DNA of 64,000 bases from NCBI RefSeq assembly GCF_028823535.1, contig NZ_JAQIYM010000022.1, positions 19,717-83,716 on the forward strand, written 5' to 3'. The position numbers were made by a program, and so were the translations under genes. Positions 1 to 9,003 of the stretch are shown one piece after another; positions within the stretch are counted from its first letter, which is position 1; the number at the start of each line of letters is the position of its first letter. This DNA comes from Pseudomonas serbica (GTDB taxonomy: Bacteria; Pseudomonadota; Gammaproteobacteria; Pseudomonadales; Pseudomonadaceae). The notes beneath the pieces are model-generated. The model searched no databases. It was given only the letters and a program-made list of their open reading frames with translations, and had not been told where the DNA came from.

Positions 1-183
1 TGGGCGGCACGTTGACGATTCATCCTGAAGCTCCTCCCACGCTGGGGATATCGGGTTGAGGGCGTTTGTTGTTGCCCTGCGTTAATCAGGTTATTGCAGC
101 CTGCATGCCAGCTTTTTTCCTTTAAAAAATCGTTAAAAAACAATTACTTATAGATATGCCTCAAAGGTGACCTGACGCATCCT

Positions 184-221
184 GCACGATGGGCCCTCGT
201 GCGGTCGTGCGTAATGCACGA
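184..221. repeat. Symmetrical GCACGA/TCGTGC half-site array upstream of algB
   Basis: Half-sites are GCACGA at 184-189, TCGTGC at 197-202, TCGTGC at 205-210 and GCACGA at 216-221. They form two adjacent inverted repeats. The right-hand pair extends to 7-bp arms, GTCGTGC at 204-210 and GCACGAC at 216-222, with a 5-base loop. It could be an operator or a hairpin; no bound protein can be named from sequence. Confidence 0.6.
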
Positions 222-249
222 CTGGACGCAAAGACTTCGCAATATTTTT

Positions 250-277
250 GAATTGAGAAGAGGGCGCAGCTGTCAGA
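250..277 (+). promoter_or_regulatory. Candidate AlgU (sigma22) promoter for algB
   Basis: GAATTG at 250-255, a 17-bp spacer, then TCAGA at 273-277. The -10 and the spacer match the sigma-E/AlgU class, while the -35 matches GAACTT at only four of six positions. In P. aeruginosa algB transcription is known to depend on AlgT/U, which supports the call. The leader to the algB ATG would be about 170 bases. Confidence 0.4.
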
Positions 278-454
278 AATGGACGCAAGGCATCTCTGAT
301 GCGGGTTTGCTATGAAAAACGCGCAAACACGGATCTGAAGCGAGGGGACAGGAGATAGCTACCCTGACAGGGCAGGAATGGATCAGAATAAACCATGCAA
401 CTTGCCCGATTTTTCCGTGACTAACCAAGATCATTCATTAAGGAGCGTAGGAAA

Positions 455-1801
455 ATGGAATCCGCCACTGAGCACCAAGGCCGCATTCTTTTGGTGGACG
501 ATGAGTCTGCCATCCTGCGAACCTTCCGCTATTGCCTTGAAGATGAAGGCTACAGCGTGGCGACCGCTAACAGCGCCGCGCAAGCGGAAGCCTTGCTGCA
601 GCGCCAAGTCTTCGACCTGTGCTTTCTGGATTTGCGCCTGGGAGAGGACAACGGCCTGGACGTTCTGGCGCAGATGCGCATCCAGGCGCCGTGGATGCGC
701 GTAGTGATCGTCACTGCGCATTCGGCCGTGGACACTGCCGTGGATGCGATCCAGGCGGGTGCCGCCGATTATCTGGTCAAGCCATGCAGCCCCGATCAGT
801 TACGCCTGGCCACGGCCAAGCAACTGGAAGTACGGCAGCTATCGGCGCGTCTGGAGGCGCTGGAAGGTGAGATACGTAAACCCAAGGACGGACTGGACTC
901 CCACAGCCCGGCGATGAAAGTCGTGCTCGAGACGGCTCGCCAGGTGGCCGGTACCGATGCCAACATCCTGATCCTCGGGGAGTCCGGAACGGGGAAGGGC
1001 GAGCTGTCGCAGGCAATTCACGGCTGGAGCAAGCGCGCGAAGAAGTCCTGCATCACTATCAACTGCCCGTCGCTCACTGCCGAGCTTATGGAAAGCGAAC
1101 TGTTTGGCCATAGCCGCGGAGCTTTTACCGGTGCCAGTGAAAGTACGTTGGGTCGCGTCAATCAAGCAGATGGCGGTACATTGTTTCTCGACGAAATCGG
1201 CGATTTTCCCTTGGTTCTGCAACCAAAATTGCTGCGTTTCATTCAAGACAAAGAGTACGAGCGGGTAGGTGATCCCGTCACCCGTCGGGCCGATGTGCGC
1301 ATTCTCGCGGCCACCAACCAGAACCTCGAAGACATGGTCCGCGACGGCCGTTTCCGCGAGGACCTGCTGTATCGCCTCAACGTCATCACGTTGCACCTGC
1401 CGCCGCTGCGTGAACGCCGTGAAGACATTCTCACCCTCGCCGACCGTTTTTTGGCCCGGTTCGTCAAGGAATACGCCCGTCCGGCTCGGGGCTTCAGCGA
1501 CGAGGCCCGTGAAGCGCTGCTCGGTTACCGCTGGCCAGGTAACATTCGCGAACTGCGTAACGTGGTTGAACGGGCAAGTATCATTTGCCCGCAGGAAAGG
1601 GTCGAGATCACCCACCTGGGCATGTCCGAAGCACCCATCAATAACGCCCCGCGTATTGGTGCCCCATTGAGTCTTGATGAGCTGGAAAAAGCCCATATCG
1701 GTGCCGTCCTCGCCACCGCAGGTACCCTGGATCAAGCCGCCAAGACTTTGGGCATCGACGCATCGACACTGTATCGCAAGCGCAAGCAGTACAACCTGTG
1801 A
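455..1801 (+). CDS. algB: Alginate biosynthesis response regulator AlgB (NtrC family)
   Basis: AlgB activates alginate and other genes in P. aeruginosa and pairs with KinB. The 448-residue protein has a receiver domain (about 12-125) with acidic residues D15/D16, phospho-acceptor D59 and K109. A sigma54-type AAA+ domain follows, with Walker A GESGTGKG at 175-182, the sigma54-contact loop GAFTGA at 222-227 and Walker B ending at D247/E248. The C-terminal Fis-type helix-turn-helix ends in LGIDASTLYRKRKQY. The length matches the P. aeruginosa protein. The start is fixed by AAGGAG eleven bases upstream of the ATG. kinB follows after 10 bases, so the two are very likely cotranscribed. The intact GAFTGA loop is notable because P. 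aeruginosa AlgB is reported to act without RpoN at the alginate promoter. Confidence 0.95.
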   Translation: MESATEHQGRILLVDDESAILRTFRYCLEDEGYSVATANSAAQAEALLQRQVFDLCFLDLRLGEDNGLDVLAQMRIQAPWMRVVIVTAHSAVDTAVDAIQAGAADYLVKPCSPDQLRLATAKQLEVRQLSARLEALEGEIRKPKDGLDSHSPAMKVVLETARQVAGTDANILILGESGTGKGELSQAIHGWSKRAKKSCITINCPSLTAELMESELFGHSRGAFTGASESTLGRVNQADGGTLFLDEIGDFPLVLQPKLLRFIQDKEYERVGDPVTRRADVRILAATNQNLEDMVRDGRFREDLLYRLNVITLHLPPLRERREDILTLADRFLARFVKEYARPARGFSDEAREALLGYRWPGNIRELRNVVERASIICPQERVEITHLGMSEAPINNAPRIGAPLSLDELEKAHIGAVLATAGTLDQAAKTLGIDASTLYRKRKQYNL

Positions 1802-1811
1802 GTCTGCGGCG

Positions 1812-3602
1812 ATGAAACTGCCGATGAAGTTGCAGACTCGTCTTTTCCTCAGCATTTCCGCGCTGATCACCGTCGCACTGCTTGGTCTGCTGCTCGGGCT
1901 GGTCAGTGTGCTGCAGATGGCCGGGAGCCAGGAAGCGCTGGTGCGCAACAACTTTGTCACCCTGGATCTGGGACTCAAGTTGCGTCAGACGCTGGGCGAC
2001 CAGTTGATCATCATGCTCAGCGAAAAGAACGATCGCGCCGCCTTCGAAGCATCCAGACAGCATTACCTTGAATTGTTGGAGGAGGGCATTGCGCTGGAGC
2101 CGTCGGACGAAAGCCTCGGACACGGTTTCAAAAAGGCCAAGGCCGACTATCTGAGCTTCATTCGTGCGTATGAGGATTCCGCTGACCCAACGCGCGTGCT
2201 CAGCGGCAACGATGAGCTGACCGAAAAATTCAATTTACTGCGCAATGGTCTGATCACCGACCACAAGCGGGCGTTGGAAGGCATCAGCACCATCGAACGC
2301 GAGGCCCGTGAGCGTGCGCTGCTGATCGCCGGGCTGCTTGGCCTGGTCGGGCTGGCGGTACTGATCATCGGCTTCGTGACCGCGCACGCCATCGCTCGGC
2401 GCTTCGGCGAGCCTATCGAGGCGCTGGCGCAGGCAGCGGACCATATCGGCCAGGGTAATTTCGACGTCACGCTGCCGGTGTCGTCGGCCGTGGAACTGAA
2501 TCAGCTGACCCGGCGCTTCGGGATCATGGCTGAAGCGCTACGCCAGCATCAGGCCACCAACGTAGATGAGTTGCTGGCGGGACAGCAGCGTTTGCAGGCG
2601 GTGCTCGATGGCATCGACGACGGATTGCTGATGATCGACCGCCAGGGGCACCTGGAGCACCTCAACCCGGTTGCTCAGCGTCAGTTGGGTTGGGACACCG
2701 ATCGACTCGGGCGAGGCCTGGGGGAGGCGCTGGAGCACCCCGAGCTTGATGAACAACTGCAGCTGGTTCTACGTGGCGGCACACTGGAGCGGGTGCCGGA
2801 TGACCTGAATATCGAGGTTGATGGTGAAACGCGGTTGCTGACATATAGCCTCACGCCGGTCATTCATACCCAAGGGCAGATTCTCGGCGCGGTGATGGTG
2901 CTGCACGATGTGACTGAACAGCGTGCTTTCGAGCGGGTGCGCAGCGAGTTCGTCTTGCGTGCCTCCCACGAACTGCGCACCCCCGTGACCGGCATGCACA
3001 TGGCCTTCGGCCTGTTCCGCGAGCGCGCGCATTTTCCGCAGGAATCCCGTGAAGCCGACCTGCTGGATACCGTCAATGAAGAAATGCAGCGGCTGATGCA
3101 ACTGATCAACGACTTGCTGAATTTCTCTCGCTACCAGAACGGCTTGCAGAAGCTCACCCTTACGCCATGTTCCATCGATGATTTGCTGGAGCAAGCGCGG
3201 ATTCGCTTTACCGACGGCGCGCAAGAGAAGGGCGTCGAGCTGTTGGTCGAAGTCCAGGGCCCCTTGCCACACTTGCAAGCCGATCAGCCGCAACTGGACC
3301 GGGTGCTCGACAACCTGATCGATAATGCACTGCGCCACACGGCCGCCGGCGGGCTGATTCGCTTGCAAGCCAGGCGGCATGGGGACCGGGTCATCATCAG
3401 CGTCGAAGATAACGGTGAAGGCATTGCCTATGGGCAGCAGGGGCGGATCTTCGAGCCCTTTGTCCAGGTCGGCCGCAAGAAAGGCGGGGCCGGGCTCGGT
3501 CTGGCGTTGTGCAAGGAAATCGTGCAACTGCACGGTGGCCGGATGGGCGTTTACTCGCGACCGGGGCAGGGAACTCAGTTCTATATGACGTTGGCTGTGT
3601 AG
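1812..3602 (+). CDS. kinB: Sensor histidine kinase/phosphatase KinB
   Basis: Inner-membrane sensor partner of AlgB, 596 residues. A first transmembrane segment lies at about 10-32, then a periplasmic helical sensor region, and a second segment at about 170-190. After these come a HAMP linker, a PAS domain (from LLAGQQRLQAVLDGIDDG), a HisKA domain with ASHELRTP centred on H386, and an ATPase domain with DNLIDNALRH, EDNGEGI and GAGLGL. The length and the position of the phospho-histidine agree with P. aeruginosa KinB. An ATG at 1812 was chosen; a second ATG lies at 1824. The open frame extends further upstream but would overlap algB heavily. The stop lies six bases from the convergent EAL gene. 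Confidence 0.93.
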   Translation: MKLPMKLQTRLFLSISALITVALLGLLLGLVSVLQMAGSQEALVRNNFVTLDLGLKLRQTLGDQLIIMLSEKNDRAAFEASRQHYLELLEEGIALEPSDESLGHGFKKAKADYLSFIRAYEDSADPTRVLSGNDELTEKFNLLRNGLITDHKRALEGISTIEREARERALLIAGLLGLVGLAVLIIGFVTAHAIARRFGEPIEALAQAADHIGQGNFDVTLPVSSAVELNQLTRRFGIMAEALRQHQATNVDELLAGQQRLQAVLDGIDDGLLMIDRQGHLEHLNPVAQRQLGWDTDRLGRGLGEALEHPELDEQLQLVLRGGTLERVPDDLNIEVDGETRLLTYSLTPVIHTQGQILGAVMVLHDVTEQRAFERVRSEFVLRASHELRTPVTGMHMAFGLFRERAHFPQESREADLLDTVNEEMQRLMQLINDLLNFSRYQNGLQKLTLTPCSIDDLLEQARIRFTDGAQEKGVELLVEVQGPLPHLQADQPQLDRVLDNLIDNALRHTAAGGLIRLQARRHGDRVIISVEDNGEGIAYGQQGRIFEPFVQVGRKKGGAGLGLALCKEIVQLHGGRMGVYSRPGQGTQFYMTLAV

Positions 3603-3608
3603 GCGCTT

Positions 3609-5222
3609 CTACGCCTCGTCATCCAGGCGTCGACCGGCGATCCGGCGACCGCGGGTAATCAGCTCGATAAACTGCACCGCACTCAGTGCATGAGCGAACA
3701 GCCAGCCCTGGCCGAACTTCACCCCCTCACTGCTCAGGAGTGCCGCCTGGGCTTCATGCTCGATACCCTCGGCAATCACCTTCAAATGCAGTGACTGGGC
3801 CATGTGGATGATATGCGGGGCGACGCCGCTGCTCGCCGCGTCATGGCCCAGGGCATCGATGAACGCCTTGTCGATCTTCAGGCAATCCACCGGCAGGGTT
3901 TGCAGGTAGGCGAGGCTGCAATAACCGGTGCCGAAGTCATCGATCAGTACCTGATGCCCGACATCCCGCAAGGCTTGCAGGTTTTCCCGGGCCACCACCA
4001 CGTCGATCAATCCGCGTTCAGTGACTTCGAAGGCGATCTGCTTGGCCGCGACCCGGTGCAGGGTCAACAGCCGAGCCATCACTTGGCCGATCCGCGGGAC
4101 CATGACGTCGCAGGCCGCCAGGTTGACCGAGATGTAAAGTTGCGGATTGGCCCGCAGCAGTTGCCCCAACTGCTCGAGCAGGCGTTGCAGGACAAAGTCG
4201 GTCATCTGGCGGATCTGCCCGGTGTTCTCGGCCATTGGGATGAACAGGTCGGGACTGGTCAGGGTGCCATCCGGCCGGCGCCAGCGCAGTAAGGCTTCAG
4301 CCCCGACACAGTTGCGGCTGTCGAGGTCGAAGATCGGTTGATACAGCACTTGCAACTCACCTCGACGGATGGCGCCGGTCAGTTCGGCATCCAGTGATTG
4401 GCGCTGACGCACCAGCAGAAACACCAGGAAACCTACGCACACTGCCAACAACACACAGGCGGGCAGCAGCCACCACCACACGGGCGGTATATGGGTGCCA
4501 CTGCGCGGGCTGATCAGCACCAACTGGTATACCGGGTTATCGGTGGGCATGCGATAGATCAGGCTAGTCTGGGTGACTTGCAGTGCATCGCGGGTTTTCG
4601 GGGGCCAATCTCCAGTCGGGGGCCAGGCTTGTGCGACACCCAGTACCGGAATTGCGCGGGTGCCATGGTCGAGTACTACAAGCAGGCTGCTACCCGGCGA
4701 CAGGTCGACCATGTCGGTCAAATGGCCGCGGGAGGTCGCAACCCGAAAGTTGCCGCGACCGAGCATCAGCGCGGCACGGTTTTCATCGGGCTCGGTGGTG
4801 GTGTTCAACCAGTAACTGTAGGTGGGGCCCTTGATGTCCGGGGGGCGTATCAGGGACAAGCCTCCCTGGCGCGGGCGGTTGGAGCAGATTCGCGAGTCGT
4901 CCATGTAGGCCGCTTCATAGACGAAGCGATAATTGAAGCTGACCTGCTGCAGAGTCGCGATCATGTCGTCGTCGCAGCTACGCAGTGGTTGGGCTTCCAG
5001 GTCATCGAGGCTTTCGCGCAACTGCCCGAACAACTGCTCCAGCCGGGCGAGAAAACGTTCGCCCTGGGCGTTCATTTCCCAGCTTTCGTTTTGCTCAACC
5101 TGGTGGATGGCCACGAGGTAGCTGCCGGCCATCATCAATGCAGCGCTCAAGACAGCAGCCAGCATCGCCAGGAACCAAGGGCGATAGAACCAACTTCCGA
5201 GTGTCTCTCGAGCAGCAGTCAT
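3609..5222 (-). CDS. Cyclic-di-GMP phosphodiesterase, CSS-motif sensor plus EAL domain
   Basis: A 537-residue inner-membrane enzyme expected to hydrolyse c-di-GMP. Transmembrane helices lie near 17-39 and 249-271 and flank a periplasmic domain with cysteines C83 and C113. This layout is that of the CSS-motif (PdeC-like) sensors, where a periplasmic disulfide controls activity. The cytoplasmic EAL domain begins near 285. It has EALLRW with E309 and, further on, IDDFGTGYCSL and KIDKAFI, so the metal-binding residues appear intact. No GGDEF domain is present. DsbA at 9004 could be the relevant oxidant, as known for PdeC in E. coli, but that is inference. The ribosome binding site is weak. Confidence 0.9.
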   Translation of the reverse strand: MTAARETLGSWFYRPWFLAMLAAVLSAALMMAGSYLVAIHQVEQNESWEMNAQGERFLARLEQLFGQLRESLDDLEAQPLRSCDDDMIATLQQVSFNYRFVYEAAYMDDSRICSNRPRQGGLSLIRPPDIKGPTYSYWLNTTTEPDENRAALMLGRGNFRVATSRGHLTDMVDLSPGSSLLVVLDHGTRAIPVLGVAQAWPPTGDWPPKTRDALQVTQTSLIYRMPTDNPVYQLVLISPRSGTHIPPVWWWLLPACVLLAVCVGFLVFLLVRQRQSLDAELTGAIRRGELQVLYQPIFDLDSRNCVGAEALLRWRRPDGTLTSPDLFIPMAENTGQIRQMTDFVLQRLLEQLGQLLRANPQLYISVNLAACDVMVPRIGQVMARLLTLHRVAAKQIAFEVTERGLIDVVVARENLQALRDVGHQVLIDDFGTGYCSLAYLQTLPVDCLKIDKAFIDALGHDAASSGVAPHIIHMAQSLHLKVIAEGIEHEAQAALLSSEGVKFGQGWLFAHALSAVQFIELITRGRRIAGRRLDDEA

Positions 5223-5297
5223 TATGGAATATCCGAAGAATTACCAATGAGTTATAGCTGCTGTTTGAGAAACGTGCTGACCGTCGGGCGATCGTCA

Positions 5298-6077
5298 TTA
5301 TTTTGTCTGATTTAAAACCTGAAGCATCGCAGCCGTTTGTGCGTCCGGCGTGCCGTCATAGCGCGCCGGTCGGAAATGCATCTGGAAAGCCGCCAGTACA
5401 TGGCGGGTTGCGACGTCCAGTTCGCCGGTTTGCGGCGTGTCATAACCGAAGCGTGCCAGTTGCGTCTGGTACCAGCTGATGCTCGGCAGCTGCGTTTCAA
5501 ACCGGGTTTGCTGGCGGGCTACGGCTTGCTCGTTCGGCCATATTCCGATCCCTTGCTCAGCCAGGCGCTTCCAGGGAAACAGGGGGCCGGGATCGAGTTT
5601 GCGCAAGGGGGCGATGTCGCTATGGCCGACAATGTTACGAGGGTTGATTGCGTAGCGCTGGCTGATGTCCTTGAGCAGGACGATCAGGGATTGGACCTGC
5701 GCTTCGGTGTAGGGGTACCACAGGCGCCCGGTCGGGGTGTCCTTGAAGCCCGGATTGACGATTTCGATGCCGATAGAGCTTGAGTTCATCCAGGTGCGGC
5801 CTTGCCATTGGCTTTCCCCGGCGTGCCAGGAACGCAGGTTTTCATCCATCAGCTTGTAGATGGTCGCGCTCTTGTTGTCGCCGATCAGGTAATGACTGCT
5901 GACTTCACCATGGGTGAGCAGTTGAAGCGAGCGCTCCAGCGAAGCCGAGGTGTAGTGCAGCACGACGAATTGAATGCGACTGTCGTGATTGGCGGAAGCA
6001 TGGCTGGTGTCGTAGCGGGGACCGCTGGCGCAGCCGGCCAAGAGGATCAGCGACACGATGAGAGCAAGATATTTCAT
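5298..6077 (-). CDS. ampDh2: N-acetylmuramoyl-L-alanine amidase, lipoprotein (AmpDh2/AmiD type)
   Basis: A 259-residue periplasmic amidase that cleaves the bond between muramic acid and the stem peptide in peptidoglycan recycling. It starts with a lipobox (LLAGC, Cys about residue 16), giving a lipid-anchored protein. The amidase_2 fold follows. Zinc ligands are visible in FVVLHYTS (H41) and in VGHSDIAPLRKLDPG (His and Asp). The C-terminal 70 residues look like a peptidoglycan-binding domain (GELDVATRHVLAAFQ). In P. aeruginosa the AmpDh2 gene lies beside kinB, as here. The lipoprotein anchor separates it from cytoplasmic AmpD. Confidence 0.88.
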   Translation of the reverse strand: MKYLALIVSLILLAGCASGPRYDTSHASANHDSRIQFVVLHYTSASLERSLQLLTHGEVSSHYLIGDNKSATIYKLMDENLRSWHAGESQWQGRTWMNSSSIGIEIVNPGFKDTPTGRLWYPYTEAQVQSLIVLLKDISQRYAINPRNIVGHSDIAPLRKLDPGPLFPWKRLAEQGIGIWPNEQAVARQQTRFETQLPSISWYQTQLARFGYDTPQTGELDVATRHVLAAFQMHFRPARYDGTPDAQTAAMLQVLNQTK

Positions 6078-6179
6078 GGGGAAGCCAACACGCTAAAGAC
6101 AGTAATGCAACAGTGTAACGTACTGGCTTGTGCGTGTTGGCCCATCGCAACGATTTGAACAAAATGGAGCGACCAGCCC

Positions 6180-8114
6180 TCAGCCCATCTCTACCCGGTT
6201 GCGCCCAGCATTTTTGGCGCGGTAGAGCGCCTGATCGGCTCTTTTCAGCACCAGATCGCTGTGCTCGCCAGGTTTGAACGCAGCCAGGCCCATGGAGAGG
6301 GTGACGGTGACCGGTTCACCCCTGAAGTGAAAAGGGCAGGCTTCGATCGAGGCGCGCAGGGTTTCCAGGAGTTTCAGGCCGCTCGCCGGGGCCGTGGACG
6401 GCATCAGCAGGACAAACTCTTCTCCGCCAAAGCGCGCAATGAAATCCGTTCCGCGCAGGCGTTTGCGCAGCACGCTGGCAATGATTTTCAGTACTTTGTC
6501 ACCCGCCAGGTGCCCGTAATTGTCATTGATGCGCTTGAAGTGATCGAGATCGAGCATGGCCAGCATCAGCGTATTGCCGTGCTGCTGCCACTGGCCGATT
6601 TCATGTTCCAGGCGTTCGCTCCAGGCCGCGCGGTTGGGCAGGCCGGTCAGCGGGTCGATCAAGGCTTTCTGGCGCTGCTCTTCGAGATGCTCGCGAAAGC
6701 CCTGGGCTTCCTGTTCCATGTGGGCAACCCGTTCGGCCAGGCTCTGCAGGCGGGCTGCCACCTCCTGTTCACGCTCATCGCGCTGCTGACGGTGCTGGTC
6801 CATGGTGCCGAGCAAGCCTTCCAGATGATTTTCCAGGATGTGCTTGAGGTCATCCAGGTCGGCTGCTTCCTGCACGCTGCTCTGCAAGCCGTCGACCTGT
6901 TCACGAATCTGCGTGTCCATCGCATGGGCGGCAGTTCGGCTGTCGGCATGACCGGCGCTGGCGGCCTGCAGGTTGCTCTGGAACGATTCCAGGCGTTCGT
7001 TGAGCCGCTGCAGATAGGCTTCGAATTCATGTTGGCCACTGTCAGAGATTGCCAGCATCAAAGTCGCCAGATCGTCGAGGATCGGCAGCAATTCGTACCA
7101 GTTCAAACCGTTTTTCAGTCGCTCCCGCATGGATTCGGCTTGCGGGCGATGACGTTCGGGCAGCGTCAGGTCATCGAGCAGGCCTAACAAAGTCTCTTCG
7201 ATGTGTTTGGCCACCGAGCTGTAGGACGGTTCGGGCGAGTCGGGCAGGGCGTAGAGTATGTCCTGCTCGGGCTGCTGTGGATCGACGGCTGCCAGGGCCT
7301 TGGCCATGGGCGAGGGCAGCGGCAGGGTGTCGAGCAACAGCGCCGGCTTCAATTCGTCGGGATTGAGTGCCTGTTCAGCCTGGGCCATGGGTGTGACGAC
7401 AGGCTGGACGGTCAGTTGTGGCGGCTCAAGGATTAGCGTAACAGCAACTGGTTGGGTTGCAGCCGGTATCTGCGGGGTTGCGTGCGGCGCGCTGTCAGCG
7501 GTGACTGACGGGCTCGCGACCACAGGCGCCAAAACGGTTTCGCCCGTGTGCGCGAAAAGTGCTTGTTCTGCAGGGGAGGCTTCGTCGACTTCACGTTGCC
7601 CGAACAGCCGCTGCAGCAGTCCTGGGCGCTCGGGTTCCGCCGGGCTCTCCAGCTGGCTCAGGGCCTTGCCTTGCAGCCCGCTCAGTTCGCCGAGCAGCAA
7701 CGGGATCTCACGCGCTTGGCTGACGCGGCTGTCCAGTTGTTTGGCGAAGTGCTTGAGGGGGCGACTCACTTCCCGGGGCAGCGGCAACGTCTGCAACTGC
7801 GTGACCAGGGCGGTGAGGGCGGCGCTGGTCTGGTTGATCCGGGTTTCCCGACGCTGCTCGGAGTCGAGTACGGCTTTTTCCAGGCGTGGCAGCAGGGCGG
7901 CGAGACCGGCGTCCATGTCGTCGGTGCGCACGACGTCGCGCATCTCCTTCATGCATTGGTCAACGACTCGATCGGTGCCCTCTGCTGCCAGCGTGCTGCG
8001 TACCAGGCCCCGGCGCAGCAAGTCGAGCCGGGCGTCCCAGCGACGTTCGAGCTTTTCCTGTTGTTCGATGCTATGCAGGTACTTCTCTTTCCAGCGCTGT
8101 GCTTCGTCGCTCAT
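6180..8114 (-). CDS. Diguanylate cyclase with long coiled-coil N-terminus
   Basis: A 644-residue soluble protein predicted to make c-di-GMP. The C-terminal GGDEF domain begins near 480 (DPLTGLPNRAAW) and has the active-site signature GGEEF at 563-567. The inhibitory I-site RGTD sits at 554-557, exactly five residues before it, so product feedback inhibition is expected. The first 460 residues are Glu/Gln/Leu-rich, with probable coiled coils at both ends and a low-complexity Pro/Ala/Val stretch (about 195-270) between. No transmembrane segment is visible. The start overlaps the stop of the EEP gene by four bases, so the two are translationally coupled. The P. aeruginosa counterpart is PA5487 (DgcH). 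Confidence 0.9.
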   Translation of the reverse strand: MSDEAQRWKEKYLHSIEQQEKLERRWDARLDLLRRGLVRSTLAAEGTDRVVDQCMKEMRDVVRTDDMDAGLAALLPRLEKAVLDSEQRRETRINQTSAALTALVTQLQTLPLPREVSRPLKHFAKQLDSRVSQAREIPLLLGELSGLQGKALSQLESPAEPERPGLLQRLFGQREVDEASPAEQALFAHTGETVLAPVVASPSVTADSAPHATPQIPAATQPVAVTLILEPPQLTVQPVVTPMAQAEQALNPDELKPALLLDTLPLPSPMAKALAAVDPQQPEQDILYALPDSPEPSYSSVAKHIEETLLGLLDDLTLPERHRPQAESMRERLKNGLNWYELLPILDDLATLMLAISDSGQHEFEAYLQRLNERLESFQSNLQAASAGHADSRTAAHAMDTQIREQVDGLQSSVQEAADLDDLKHILENHLEGLLGTMDQHRQQRDEREQEVAARLQSLAERVAHMEQEAQGFREHLEEQRQKALIDPLTGLPNRAAWSERLEHEIGQWQQHGNTLMLAMLDLDHFKRINDNYGHLAGDKVLKIIASVLRKRLRGTDFIARFGGEEFVLLMPSTAPASGLKLLETLRASIEACPFHFRGEPVTVTLSMGLAAFKPGEHSDLVLKRADQALYRAKNAGRNRVEMG

Positions 8115-8989
8115 TCATGGGATCCGCGGGGGGCAGGACTCAACGCGGGCAATGCATCGGCCGTGAGCGAACCCGGCAGACGAATTTCTACCGCGACCGG
8201 CAGGTGATCGGAAATGGGTTGCGCCAGCACCTCGACCTTTTCCAGGGTCAGGCTCGGGCTCAGCAGAATATGGTCCAGGCAGCGCTGCGGGCGCCAGCTG
8301 GGGAATGTCGCATCCAGTTGCGGGGCCAGCAGGCCCAGGTCGCGCAATGGGGAGTTTTGCAACAGGTCACTGGCATGGGTGTTCATGTCACCCATCAATA
8401 CCTGGTGCTTGTAGCCACCGATCAGCTCGCGGATGTACGCCAGTTGCAGGCTGCGGGCACGAGCACCGAGTGCCAGGTGCATCATGACCACCACCAGCGC
8501 TTCCGGGCCTTCACCGAAACGTACCAGTATCGCCCCGCGACCTTTCGGTCCTGGCAACGGATGGTCCTCGATCGCCCACGGCCGCAGGCGGCTGAGCACG
8601 CCGTTGCTGTGCTGGCCCAGGCGACCGAGGTTGCGATTGAGTTGTTGGTACCAGTAAGGGAAGGCGCCGAGCTGGGCCAGGTGTTCGACTTGATTGACGT
8701 AGCCTGAGCGCAGGCTGCCGCCATCGGCTTCCTGCAGGGCGACCAGATCGAAATCGCCCAGCAGATTGCCGATCTTTTGCAGATTGTCGGCACGCCCGGT
8801 GTGCGGCAACAGGTGTTGCCAGCCCCGGGTCAGGTAATGCCGATACCGCTCGGTGCTGATGCCGACCTGGATATTGAAGCTGAGCAAGCGCAGACGGCTG
8901 TCTGCGGGCAGGCCCGTCGACTCCAGGTGATGCTCGTTGACCCGCGGATCATGCAGGCCAACGACACGTTCGGTTCCCCAGCGGCGCAT
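8111..8989 (-). CDS. Endonuclease/exonuclease/phosphatase (EEP) family protein
   Basis: A 292-residue protein with the DNase I-like fold. The visible signatures are LLSFNIQVG near the N-terminus, ALQEADGG (catalytic Glu), GDMNTHASD in the middle and CLDHILLS and SDHLPV near the end. Those residues are the metal-binding and His/Asp catalytic positions of the EEP superfamily. There is no signal peptide. The substrate cannot be read from sequence; relatives act on DNA, inositol phosphates or sphingomyelin. It is the upstream partner of the diguanylate cyclase gene (4-base overlap) and lies 14 bases downstream of dsbA on the same strand, so the three may form one operon. Confidence 0.85.
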   Translation of the reverse strand: MRRWGTERVVGLHDPRVNEHHLESTGLPADSRLRLLSFNIQVGISTERYRHYLTRGWQHLLPHTGRADNLQKIGNLLGDFDLVALQEADGGSLRSGYVNQVEHLAQLGAFPYWYQQLNRNLGRLGQHSNGVLSRLRPWAIEDHPLPGPKGRGAILVRFGEGPEALVVVMMHLALGARARSLQLAYIRELIGGYKHQVLMGDMNTHASDLLQNSPLRDLGLLAPQLDATFPSWRPQRCLDHILLSPSLTLEKVEVLAQPISDHLPVAVEIRLPGSLTADALPALSPAPRGSHE

Positions 8990-9003
8990 GGCAGGCGCCT
9001 CGC

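Larger units (their letters stand above)
1..454. other. Intergenic region upstream of algB
   Basis: No convincing gene lies here. An A/T-rich patch (about 119-165) is followed by a symmetrical array of GCACGA/TCGTGC half-sites at 184-221. A candidate AlgU-type promoter is at 250-277. The algB ribosome binding site AAGGAG is at 439-444. Short open frames in the region lack codon structure and were not called. Confidence 0.6.
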
